Below are positions 11,310-21,955 of a DNA stretch of 64,000 bases, in pieces. The stretch is taken from assembly GCA_039545295.1 (NCBI GenBank), contig BCIK01000002.1, positions 1,064,841-1,128,840 on the forward strand, given 5' to 3'. Position numbers and translations under genes: made by a program. Every line of letters starts with the position of its first letter. The first letter of the stretch is position 1. This stretch comes from Udeniomyces pyricola (taxonomy: Eukaryota; Basidiomycota; Tremellomycetes; Cystofilobasidiales; Mrakiaceae). Below the pieces are notes generated by a model. The model saw only the letters and a program-made list of their open reading frames with translations. It ran no database searches and was not told where the DNA came from.

Positions 11310-14253
11310 ATGGAGATTCCAGAGCCTCTTCTCTACGGTTCCCTCGATTCCCCTCCATCAACATCGCGACCTCTTCGTCGTCCTCATTTCCCAACCCAGC
11401 AGGACTTCCACTCGCCTGTGTTTGCTATGCCACCTCGCCAGACTGCCAATGGTGATTTTCCCTCCCCTTTTCTTCTTTCCCTTTGTTCTGTACTACCCGC
11501 TTCGGTGTTTGCATTCCCATACACGACTCCGTTCGCTCGCGATCGCCTTTTTTGTCTCTCTTCAACAACCTTCGTTGCGTCTTCGCCTTCCTGTTACTTC
11601 TCGTGTGGTTCCCTGTCTCATACCTATCGTTTCGCTATGCCTCACCCACAGAAACTCTTCCGATCGTGGACAAGGGTGAGGACAAGGAAAAGCCGAAAGC
11701 GACATATGTCCACCTCATCCGGTCCATCCTCCAAGAGGTTCGTCCCCTGTCGTCTCGTCAATCCAAGTCCCGCTATCTGTCGACACCATCTCACGGTGAG
11801 ACCCACCAGACTGATAAGTCGCTTGTCTGTGACGTCTCTTCCGTTCGATGCCTGCCTGCTCGCCTGTGACCTAGGCAGAGGAAGATGCCTTGACACTTCA
11901 ACAAGTCCGTTCGCCTGCCAGTCTCTTCCTGCCCCTGCCCTCCTCGTCACCAGGATCTACAGCCGACAGACGAGGGTGAGGATACAAGTATGCCCTCCCG
12001 CTGACCTCAGCGCTCATCGCTCTATGATGCCGCTCAGATCTATACCCGTATTGAAGCTCGTTATGCTTTCTTTCGTGAGACGACGAACCCAGGATGGAAG
12101 GTAAAGTCTCAAGACCTATCGTCCCGCTTCCACGCCCCTTGTATCTGTCCTCGCCCCAGTTCCCCTGTCGAACCCGGGACTTAAATGTTTGCCTACTTTT
12201 TCCAACATGGTTGGTTTCCTCTGTCTCAAATCTGATCCTAAGCCACGCTGCTCTTTGTTCCTCTAGAACTCGATTCGTCATTGCTTGTCCATCACGCCCT
12301 GTTTCAAAAACCGAATACGGCCTTACCCCGATCCCGGCAAAGGTCCGCGAATCTGTTCTACTCGCTGTTGCCCTCGAGAGACCCTAGGCTTGCAGTGTCA
12401 ACTGCTGTGGTACCCATCATGTCTCTCTAGGACTCGACTTGACACGCCTTTTTGTTCCTGATACATATAACGCACAGGCGGATACTGGTACATTGATCCA
12501 ACGGTAAGTCAGCGTAGAAACTCTAGACCGCTTGAGGCTTGAGTTTTCCCGTTCCCTTTGACTGCTCACCCTTTCCTCAAAAGCAATCATGCGGCTGACT
12601 CGGTGACTGGACGCTGTCGTATGCATGGAACGGTTCACCTTGACATGAACCATTTCTCCTCAACTCGACTCTTTGGTTGTGTTACTTCTCATCTTGACTG
12701 ATTATAAGGCCCCCGAAACATTTACGCGAGTGCGAGATCGCAAGCGTCGATCGCGAAACGCCACCCATCCTTCTGCCGCCACCAGCGCCTCCGCTTCAAC
12801 ATCCACTTCCGCTTTATCGCCCATAGTACAACCATCGAGCCCTGGTCCAAATACCCTATCCAGCACGCCAGTCTCATCGCATGTGTTATCGTCCCCGATT
12901 GACAAGAGAAGTATCAATGTTTACGAACTCGCCTCCACTCAAGACGCGGAACAAGGCCAGGCAGAATCGAGTCCTGGGACATCAAATCTACTCGACCATA
13001 CTTTCGACAAGGGCTATGATGCCCAGCCGCGACCGTCGTTGCTCTACGACCATGCGCCCGTTGTGTTCGACAACTCCGCCCTTCCTTCCATCCATCCGCT
13101 CCCTAGGACTGACACACAAACCGGTCCCGCCGTATCGATGTATCACAATCATCCATCCTATGCCCTGGAAGTCTTGCTGCCCTCTGGTCCACTCTCAAAC
13201 AATGCTCGCGATGCCCAGGCAACAAGCTCCCCGAACTCTGATGTCCCATCCGTCATATATGATCCTGGCGCAAGAGGCCATGTCTCTGCTGACGTCTCTC
13301 CCAATTTTCACCCGCCGTTCACCTCTGCCGTGCGTAATCCATTATATGACTGCACCTCAACAGCTCATTCCATTGGATCTGGTACATCCTCTTATCATCA
13401 ACCTCCCCTGACATCCAACCATCTTCGATCAACTCACACGTGGTCTGATGATTCCGTGGCGCCTACGCGCTGCCAGTCTGGGCCAAGGTTCCTTCTCAAC
13501 CCTGCAACGTCTGACTCATCTCTCGCCACCACCATGGATACATCGGCGAGCTCACAGGCATATGCGATCAACATCATAAGTACGAACAGACCGATGAAGC
13601 CACCAGCACATCCATTCCTCCAACCCAATGCCAACTTTCTCGCACACCGAAACTCCCCTCCGCGCTCCCACACGCGCTCTTCCATGGCGTCCATGTACAA
13701 TCCTTCATCGCCGCCCTCGCTCTTCTCTCAGCAACCCAAGCCATCACGCCCGCTTTTGCAAGAAGGCCAGTTCGTTGAATGGGAAAGCGAATTCTCTTCC
13801 CAACAATATCAGCAGCGGCAACGACGATCTTCGCAAGCTTTGCCCTCCTTCCCGGTCGACACTTCTTTTGCCCCACACATCTATGAGCAACCCGGTGCAT
13901 ACCACCATCGCTCTTCTACCAGTCCTCCTCCATATACGAATAATCCTAATTTGCCACAGCCCCATCAAGCCTTTCTACAGAGGCAGAGCGGGTCAGTCTA
14001 TTCAACGCATTTGTTACCATCAACGTCGCATGCCTCATCAGTGTCAAACAATCCTCTAACCCGCTCCAACAGAACCATTTCGGTCGAAAACGATCCCACT
14101 CCGCTCACGATGGGTCGGATGCTGCCGCTGTCAGGGACTCAACGCTCTCAACCACCATCCGCGCCGCAGCGCCAGCAAACTTCGAACGCGCATACATCAA
14201 CTGGACCCGAACATCTCTCGTCATCAGAGCAGAAGCGCGAAGGATACAGGTAG
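11310..14253 (+). CDS. Forkhead (winged-helix) transcription factor
   Basis: A nuclear DNA-binding regulator. Seven exons join in frame: 11310-11451, 11652-11737, 11875-11904, 12038-12100, 12267-12342, 12478-12503 and 12709-14253, about 655 residues in total. The forkhead domain (about residues 62-141) is spread over six of them: KPKATYVHLIRSILQE (helix 1), DALTLQQ/IYTRIEARYAFF (helix 2), NPGWK/NSIRHCLSITPCF (recognition helix), then PDPGKG/GYWYIDPT (wing). The rest is a long Ser/Thr/Pro/Gln-rich disordered tail after a basic patch RDRKRRSRN that may act as nuclear localisation signal. The canonical RHNLS of the recognition helix is RHCLS here. The target genes and the yeast counterpart (Fkh, Hcm1 or Fhl1 type) cannot be decided from this sequence. 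It converges on the bZIP gene downstream. Confidence 0.87.
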
Positions 14254-15638
14254 CCAATGGGTCATGGGAAGAGGGTGAAACGAAAGGCGGGGAGCACATT
14301 GTCAGTGTCATCACGTCCACAGGGGGAGCGCGCAGCATGAACCGGATACCGAACTCAATTTCGAGCATTGTCATACACATATATACCTTATTTCTCTTTT
14401 GTTTTTAGTCTTTCTCTCAGACCATTGGTGCGTTGACCAAGGGCCTCATGTCTTTCTCATATCTTTCGGTTAAAGGGAATTGTTCTCAGGTTCAAAACGA
14501 ACTGTCAAAAAAAAAAAAAAAGCATGTGAAGAGAAAGGGCCATCCATAATGTCGTCAGTCTGTGTCAACCAAAATCGCTGTTGTTGTTATTCCTCCTTCT
14601 TCCTTTTCCCCTTTTCTTTACTGCTTTTCTCTAAGTCCATGTCTGAGGCCTGAGACATATGGACCACATCCTCAATCATCAGCTTCTAGGGCTTAATATA
14701 CATCATGCTAATAGTATACGATCATCTTGATGCTCAACAGATAGATAACGAACCCCACTGAGGCTCAGCATCCCGTCAGCTTCCAAACCTAAACTTGGCT
14801 TATGTTCTCCTTGCATGCCAATAGCACAATATCGAAATATCCCTGATCGTGATTGTTTCCGGGCAAAAACTGATCACATGCCTGGCCGATTAAATGTGTG
14901 TTCCGCACCAACGACATGGGTGATGGCACCAGAAGCACCTTGGGAACGCTGGCGAATCAACATGAGCCTGGGGGTCCATACTGGAACAACTGAAAGATGA
15001 AACGCTCAACCGAGTTCGACAGCGCATATATAAGTAAGGCGACGCGTGTGCGCGGCCCTAGAGACGGCATGGTGAAGACGGTACATAGACGCGATATTCA
15101 AGCGGGAACAAAAAAAGAAAAGCAGTGGTCGAAAATTTTTACAAGATGAAAGGTCCAGATACCAGTCAGACAGAGGTATGCCATTCTACAACGTTGCGCA
15201 GGAGATGGGGGAGCGCATAAAAACAAGGCAAGAAGTCGCGTGACCCGAGATTGGACACAACAGGCAAAGAAGGAGATTCAATGCGGCAACAGATGGAAAG
15301 AAAAGAAAGATGATACAAGCGACAAGGGAAGATTTTTGAAAAGCCGAGAGGGACAACAACTACAGAAAAGAGAATTCAAGATGTATCGTAGGCAGAGAGT
15401 TGATGACGGACTGCAACGAAGACCAGAAGAGATGCACGTCAAGGAGTAGGATCAAAGTCGATGGAGCGGGATCAAGGATGAGTCAGCAAACAGGGCACAC
15501 GACATCATTCTGAGTCGCATTTGAGTTGCGTCCGAGCCTTTGGAGATGAGCAAGGACGGAATAGAGAAAGGTAGACCCCCTTGGGATCATCTCAGGGCGT
15601 TAGGAAAAGGAAGAGATCGAAAAGGCCAGAAAGGGAGA
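14254..15638. other. 3' region between the convergent forkhead and bZIP genes
   Basis: About 1.4 kb separating two stop codons that face each other. Holds an A-run near 14507-14521, a CT-rich patch near 14590-14635 and AG-rich sequence near 15100-15450. The largest frames (14815-15000 and 15240-15449, both +) look like biased sequence rather than genes. A further exon of the bZIP gene could lie at the right edge, because a strong GTAAGT donor-like site occurs just before its first stop. Confidence 0.4.
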
Positions 15639-16976
15639 TCACTGCTTCCACTTACGATCCTTGACGAGCTTCGTGTTTAACTCGCACTTTTCTCGGACAA
15701 CTTGAAGAAGTTCATCACGCTCGTTGATCTTGGCCTCGAGTTCTTGAATGTAACCTTTGCGACGCTCCCGAAAACGACGGGCGCCAAGTTTGTTTCTGGA
15801 ACAGGTGAAGAAATGTAAAGGATGCGCCGGAGGGGAATTGAAGCGTGGGCGGAGTAGAAGAGTGTGTCAGTCCCAGCAGCTGACCAGTGAACAAACCATC
15901 TCTTGCAAGCTCAGTCCCACATACAACGACAACAAAGATTTGGAGGGAAAAAATCAAGAGGGAAAATACCGTCGGAGATTGACTCACCTCAGCTGTTTTT
16001 TCTTTGCCGCTGAAAGTGACATGTACGCTTCTTTGCCTAACCCCCAGTAGTTGTGTTTTCCAGGTTCTTCATCGTCTTCGGCTCCTTCGAGAGCATCCTC
16101 CTCGGCTCGAGACCGTTTGTTGGACCGCCCAATGTCACGGTCAGGTTCATCTGATGCCTCAACGAATTCATCGTTCCCCCCAGGGCTGGGGGAGCGAGAG
16201 GTCGATTGAAGGGGTGCAACTCGGTTGGCACTGGGAAGCGGTGATATGTGAGTGGCGTAACCCTCCAATAGTGTAGAGTGAGTGGAGGAGTTTGGAACAG
16301 TGAAGGGGACCAGAGCGGAAGGTGGGGAGTTCGAAGAAGAGAGACGGTTTGTGGAGTTTGTTGAAAGCTTAAGATGAGGAACTTGGTCGGTCGAGTGAAA
16401 CGGGCGGGATTCGCTGGGCAAGGCTCGACTCATAGATGGATACGTTCGTTGCGAGAAGCCAAGCGGTTGGAGTGGAAGCGTCTGTTGAGGTCGCTGTTGG
16501 GTATAAACTTGGTCCAATTGTTGATCAGTCTTGGTGGAAGTAGGGAAGGCTGTATTGTTGGGTGCAAATCGGTTTAGCGATTGGTGTGGACGGGGGATTG
16601 AGCACTGACTGGGCGCCATCATCGCCTCGTTCACTCCAGGCTGAGATGGTCGTAAGATCCCAAGAGTACTAGGGGGCAATGAAGTCTCAAAGGAAGTCGA
16701 ATCATCACACGATAGTGAACCGCTAGTCGTAGAAGATGACATCGCCAGGTCTGAGTTGGTTGAGGGAGGGAAGAGGTCATAAGGAAGGAACGTTGACTGA
16801 TAATCATACGAAGACTCAAGTAGGTGCAGTGGATGACGGCTGTTGAGATATTGTTGATAGGTGGATGGGTCGAGATCTTGAGGACAGTGGAGCGATTGGG
16901 ACTGGGAGGCAAAGGTGCTGGGAGTCCTGTCTCTGGCCCAGTTTGCCTCGAGAGGATGGTCGTGTTGACGGGCCAT
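15639..16976 (-). CDS. bZIP transcription factor with C-terminal bZIP (paralog of the one at 37.7 kb)
   Basis: A sequence-specific DNA-binding regulator. Two exons: 16976-15988 and 15795-15639, about 381 residues. The N-terminal two-thirds is Ser/Pro/Gln/Asn-rich and disordered. The C-terminus reads NYWGLGKEAYMSLSAAKKK, then the basic region NKLGARRFRERRK and a short zipper with Leu or hydrophobic heptads (YIQELEAKINERDELL). The intron splits the basic region exactly before NK. The N..GARRFR pattern resembles Yap/Pap1-type FRER basic regions but lacks their Gln. ATG at 16974-16976 is the first in-frame Met; the frame is open upstream to an acceptor-like site near 17055, so an earlier coding exon is possible. 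A GTAAGT just before the stop leaves room for a further 3' exon. Family is firm, both ends less so. Confidence 0.8.
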
Positions 16977-17369
16977 CGCATGGTGAAAGTTCGTGTGACC
17001 CACGTGCGAAGCGTAATCGGAAGAAGCTGTTATGGAAGGATGTGAATCGTATTGCTGTGTAGGTCGGGGAAGGGAAAGGAAACGGACAAAGCATAGCTAT
17101 CAGATTTAATATATCAATATATATGGAGTGGTCTATGTACTATGTATGCGGTTTGGGTGGAACAAGAATATAATGGTCGAAGAGGTATGGGTTCATGAGA
17201 GGCGAGCCGCCCGGCTAGTCCGGGCGTCCTCCAGTCCGGAACTGGTTTCCGTTTCGACATTTCGATCAAGGAAAGATGCATATACAAGCACAGCCAAGCT
17301 GGGAGCGTAGACGAGGGCGGCGCGGCCGTTGCAGAGACCCGGCCGAGCGGGAGTAAATCATGTGCGGTT
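16977..17369. other. Between the bZIP gene and the next minus-strand gene
   Basis: About 390 bases, the presumed bZIP promoter and leader, and the 3' end of the gene to its right. Contains an AT-rich stretch (17103-17126, TATATATA-like) and an open continuation of the bZIP frame up to about 17055. Confidence 0.45.
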
Positions 17370-17942
17370 TCATTCGGCCGGCGGATGATGCTCAGGCGGG
17401 CACCGGACACTCACCATGGCGAAGTGGAGGCCAGAGCTGGAGCTGCTCGACAAAGCAGCAGGCTTGGCCGACTTGGTGGCGAGGATCTGCACGATATGTT
17501 TTTCAATTGGGTGTGAAGTAGTGATGATCCGAGAGAGGTCAGTCATATTTAGCAAACCAAATGTGTATGCTATCAGCTCAGCTAGAGTGGGGAACAGCTG
17601 CAAGAACAAAAGATCATCGGTGTCGCGTGTCGCGACAGCTGGTCCGACGCACCTCGTAGCTGCTTGAATCGTCAACGTAGGAGTGCAAAGAATGTTGATC
17701 CATAGCTGCAGTTCAGATTTGAGTCGATCCAGGGGGATCTCCGTGCAGGCGTAGGCCAGGGGAGGAGATGGGGGCCAGAAGTGGGTTGGCAGAAGGGAGC
17801 GATAATCAGGACACCACCAGATGACCAGAGGGGAGCTCGTCACTTTGAGGCTGGTTGGAGTGTCGAGGCACGGGTAAGATCGGTAGGCTAGGACGGCAGG
17901 TGACGATGGTGAGAGGTAAGATGTCAAGTAAGGCCAAAGAGA
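17370..17942 (-). CDS. Hypothetical protein, N-terminus unresolved
   Basis: I do not recognise this gene. Two open segments join well: one from an acceptor-like site at 17942 to about 17655, ending LTIQAATR before GTGCGTCG, and a second starting after TTGCAG near 17605 with LFPTLAELIAYTFGLLNMTD and running to the stop at 17370. The join removes an in-frame but unlike stretch, and the product reads as a mostly helical, soluble protein with a hydrophobic segment LIAYTFGLL and a Ser-rich tail. No ATG lies in frame at the 5' end, so at least one upstream exon (between 17950 and about 18300) is missing from the model. Function unknown. Confidence 0.4.
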   Translation of the reverse strand, partial: SLWPYLTSYLSPSSPAVLAYRSYPCLDTPTSLKVTSSPLVIWWCPDYRSLLPTHFWPPSPPLAYACTEIPLDRLKSELQLWINILCTPTLTIQAATRCVGPAVATRDTDDLLFLQLFPTLAELIAYTFGLLNMTDLSRIITTSHPIEKHIVQILATKSAKPAALSSSSSSGLHFAMVSVRCPPEHHPPAE

Positions 17943-19126
17943 CTAGGATGCAAGGTGTTGAGGACAAGGGTTGCTGGTGAAGGTGACGAGGTAAATGCGT
18001 AGAATCGAAGTATAGTGTTCTTTATAAATGAAGTGTAGTCTGGCGAGTGAATTCGAGATGAGCTTCCTTCAAGTCGTTCGATCCGCCTTGGCAGGTTGCT
18101 TGATTCCGGACGATCAAGGTCTGATCGACGCATGGCGGGGACTCGGCAAACTGCAAAGTGTCCTGACGTCCTACGTCCCAAAATCCTACGTCCTGGGCCG
18201 GGTACGGGTGCCCGCCGGATGAACAAATGAATTCGGCTGGGCCGGGCTCAGCCGCATCATGATGCCTCAACATATTCCTCCATATCGATCCGTCGCGCAA
18301 CAAAGCTCATGTACACATACCGCGCCGGTGCTTTTTTCTCTCTCGATTCTTCTATTGATACAAATGGAGAATTTTTGACCAGTCATTAATCAGCGGCCTC
18401 AGAATCGATCTCGACTCCATTAGCGTTGGCTACCTTGGCTCAGCCTAGTGGCCTAACTCAGCGCTGACAGCACTTGATCATGATCAGATCTTAGCCAGAA
18501 TATATACATATATATATAAATCAATCGACCCGTGAATCCCCGACCGCTTGATGTGGCTTGATTGAGGCCAGCACACTCGTACATACCACACAGTCTAGAC
18601 ACGAACGTAACAGTCTCGATGTCGTCTCATATACGTCGCTGTTGGGTGCTGCGTGGGTATATGGGTACCGATTAGGGCTGCGAAAAGTTGGGTGATATCA
18701 AACCGCCAGCTGATGCAGGGCGATTCGCCTCGGCTAGCTCGGCTGCAGCCGATATATATACACTGTATATGCATATATGCGCGGCTTATAATTATATATG
18801 ATGATTACATGCATGTGACATGAAGCACGTACGTGACGTATGAATTGACTTGCAACTCAACAATTCAGCCTGTAAGCTGTACGGTTCAAGTTTGACAACG
18901 ACCCTACACAGCTACTGTCCCTCGATGTACTTGCAGATGAGATGGTCACATATCGTCACTAAGCCTCAGGGCAGCTCAGAGGTCGGGTAGCTCAGGCGCT
19001 CAAGCTTCAGAGCTGTATCTACTTCCGCTGCGAGATTACTCCTGACCACATCCCTTCCGCGCCGTTAGAGATCGTCGTCTTGTCCTTGAGCAACGTCTCC
19101 TATCCCCTCCCTCACGCTTCCTCGTC
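17943..19126. other. Intergenic, promoter region of the Lunapark gene
   Basis: Probably contains the missing 5' exon(s) of the gene to its left, on the minus strand up to about 18300. The rest has no gene. Short TA-rich tracts occur at about 18500-18520 and 18756-18800. The last 100 bases before the Lunapark ATG are CT-rich. Confidence 0.45.
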
Positions 19127-21203
19127 ATGGGCTTCTTTGCTTGGTTCAGCAAGGTCAGTATCGACATCCCAGGCAAACGCGATGAGCTCACGACGACCGC
19201 TTGCGTTGCTTGCTTCGTTCATCATAGTTTCCCTCGTCGATAGCACCTTACATTACTGACTCCTGCCATCCTACTTTGCAACCTCACTAACAACTCGTGT
19301 ACGCAGAAACCGGAACCCGACTTTGAGCTACTGCTCCAGCAAATCTCGTCGGCCATTCAAGAGAAGCAGCAACGTCTTTCCGAAATCAAGCTTCGCGAGC
19401 GCCGCGCGAGCCTTCTCTTTACTCTTTACGCCTTCGGCCTCTGGCTTATCTACACTATTCTCTGGTGGCTCGAACTCTTGCCTGTCAGAATTGTTTCTGT
19501 TGTGATTGGTCGCGGAGGTGGCAGTGAGGTTGATGAGTGGGTAGAGCAAGAAGGCGAGGGTGGCTACCTCAAGACCGTCGCGGACGAACAAGTTAGCTGG
19601 GACAAGGGCTACTTGGGTGTGGTCGTGATCGCATTGCCTGCTCTGGTCGGACCTTTTTGGTAAGTCCACATAACGCAGTCAAGTATCAGCTTCACCATGC
19701 AGACTGAAGACAGAGGAACTTGCCTCGGCAGTATGGCTCGATAGCGGTCTGCGGTTCATCGTCGAAACCAAACCGCTTTGAGTCGTGCTCATAACAATGT
19801 TCTTTCCCCCGTCATTTCAAACCTTTGTTGCCCTTTATCACCTAAAGTATCATGTTCGTGAGGAAGATTGTCAAGAGATGGTACCTGCGTCAAGAGGGAT
19901 TCGAGGGTACGCTTGTGACTCAGCCTTCGTTGACGCGATTAGGAATCCACGCTGAGATGTCGACTTGCTGAACTCGTACTCCTTTGACCGTTGGTATAAC
20001 CCTCTCAGAGAAGGAACTGCGAGAGCTCCGAATCCGACAAAGGACGGCTATCGAGGATATCAAGAAGAAAACCAACTACTACACGACAAAGAATCTCTTG
20101 GACCGATACGACAACGGGACTGCGGCTGTCAAGGTTAGTTGGCCACTTTTCCCGTGGGACCATCGATCCACTGCCTGGATCGTTGTCTCGATTGTGTGCT
20201 CAAGTGAATGTGGACCAAAATTTCATGTACAATGTTAATCTCACCGCATTTGATTCGTCCACCCCACGCACTCGATACAGACGAACGAACCTTCGGCATC
20301 GCTTCGCAAACGAGCCTTCCAACCTCCTGCATCCCCACAAAACTCGCCTTCGCCTGCAACTCGCAATGGTTCAATCCCAACTCCCTCTCGATCCGACTTG
20401 ATCAACACTCTTCAACAGCAGCAGCAGGCGGAGCTCGCTGGAACTCCCCTTGCGAACCGTGCTTCACGCTTTGCTGAATCGCAACAGACGCCTCAACGTC
20501 AGCAGACCCCTGGTCAACCTTCTTCGTTTCCTCTGCCCATCGATCCAAATTCTCCGTTCTTCCAGTCAACCCCTATCCACCCACCTACGCCTCCTGTGAA
20601 GCAATGGTACGATCGACTGGCCGATGCTGTCCTTGGCGAGGACCCGACGTCGGCAGGTGCGGGCCGAGGAGGGGCTGGGAGCGATATGAGCAAGTTTGCG
20701 TTGGTTTGCGAAAAGTGTTTCGCATGGAATGGATTAGTCGAGGAAAAGCGATGGGGAAATATGCGTGAGTGGACATTGAGCGTTCTTTGTCCGATGGGCT
20801 TCTGCGACACAAACCCTATGACTGACTAGCATGCATGTCTTCTGATCTTTGGGTGGTCTTGTTCTTGTTCTGGTCCTCCGTCCGACGTGACTTTACAGAA
20901 TACCGCTGCCCCAAGTGCGATCATTTCAACCCTTCACCCAACTCTAAACTAGAATCTTCGTCCTCCGGCAATGTTCAGGTCAAAGTGGGACTCTCGGCTG
21001 CGACTTCGACGCCCAACGTGAATCTGCTTGCGCCAAGCTCGTCGCTCGCAGCGTCGTCGTCGATGCCCCATCAGCTGTCAAGGTCGTTCTCGTCAAGCTC
21101 GACGTCCTCCGAGGAGGAAACTGATGATGACGCTGGACAGAAAAAAGGCAAGGGAAACGAGGACAAGAGTAAGAGCAAGAACAAGAACAAGAAAGGACAG
21201 TGA
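19127..21203 (+). CDS. LNP1: Lunapark family ER-junction protein
   Basis: Stabilises three-way junctions of the tubular ER. Exon 1 is only 27 bases (MGFFAWFSK). Next come a short coiled coil (LLLQQISSAIQEKQQRLSEI), a transmembrane hairpin (LLFTLYAFGLWLIYTILWWL near 19420 and GVVVIALPALVGPFW near 19620), a second basic coiled coil (LRIRQRTAIEDIKKKTNYY, about 20015-20110), a Pro/Gln/Ser-rich linker, and the Lunapark zinc ribbon. The ribbon reads FALVCEKCFAWNGLV (20695-20745) joined across an intron to EYRCPKCDHFNP (20900-20935), so the four Cys are two CxxC pairs. A Ser-rich acidic/basic tail ends at TGA 21201-21203. Both ends of the membrane hairpin face the cytosol in known family members. 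About six exons. Order of domains and zinc motif match the family closely. Confidence 0.9.
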
Positions 21204-21955
21204 AGGATTTAGGGAAACGAGGGGCCAGCTGGATCATTGCGACGACTAGAGACTGGAGAACTTCTCTCCCACTGGCTGAGAGTATATATAGTTATGGATC
21301 TAGAATAGCAGAGCGATGGCAAGAATGTTTGTTGTTCACTATGAGTCCTTGATTCAAAGAGGATTTGAATGGTCAGCATCGCTACAGTACCACTGCACAT
21401 AAATGACTACATGTGTTGTGAGTTGTCATGATGCATGAGCCTGCATGAGCGCATGAGCCTGGTCGACCTTTGCTGACCCCAGGCAGACGGATGATCAATC
21501 GATCACTGACCGAACTTGGATATTGGATCGCCGAAGGCCGTCGGTTCGACGAGACGCCGGTGCCGGTTTGCCGAGAAATGATGATCGAAGCTTGGAGGGC
21601 TCCGGCCGAGCGGAGAGAGGTTAGAAACGGGTTGGTCGTTTCTTCGATCCTCCTTCAGGCTGCCTGCGCCTCAATTGCAAGACTGACAAACCACGTTGTT
21701 ATAACAGAACCGTAGTAACTTGTCAGACGTCACATCGTCCCTTCCACGCCCCCATATTGCCTTCCATCAACCTCAACACCTTCCTTTGCCTTTACTTGCT
21801 TCGAGCTGCCCGGCTTCTCAGCTCATCTCTTCCCAACCCCACACGCATCACTCATTCCTCCTCCGACCCCGTCGGCCGGTTCTTGCGACAACCACCCCTA
21901 CGCTTCTCGATTTCTCCCAAACGCTCGCTCTCCTCCGTACTTCTCGCTTTCTGAT
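21204..21955. other. Intergenic, promoter of the MFS transporter
   Basis: About 750 bases without a supported gene. TATATATA-like sequence near 21283 lies in the probable Lunapark 3' region. CT-rich sequence at 21740-21955 fits a leader of the downstream gene. Confidence 0.5.

Noticed and set aside
12881..13411. 176-codon + strand frame
   Set aside because: Out-of-frame shadow of the long forkhead C-terminal exon, which has the conserved splice connection to the forkhead domain.
16977..17003. Extension of the bZIP protein to a GTG at 17003
   Set aside because: The frame is open but this is not an ATG; the first ATG in frame is at 16976. A real upstream exon remains possible but was not assumed.
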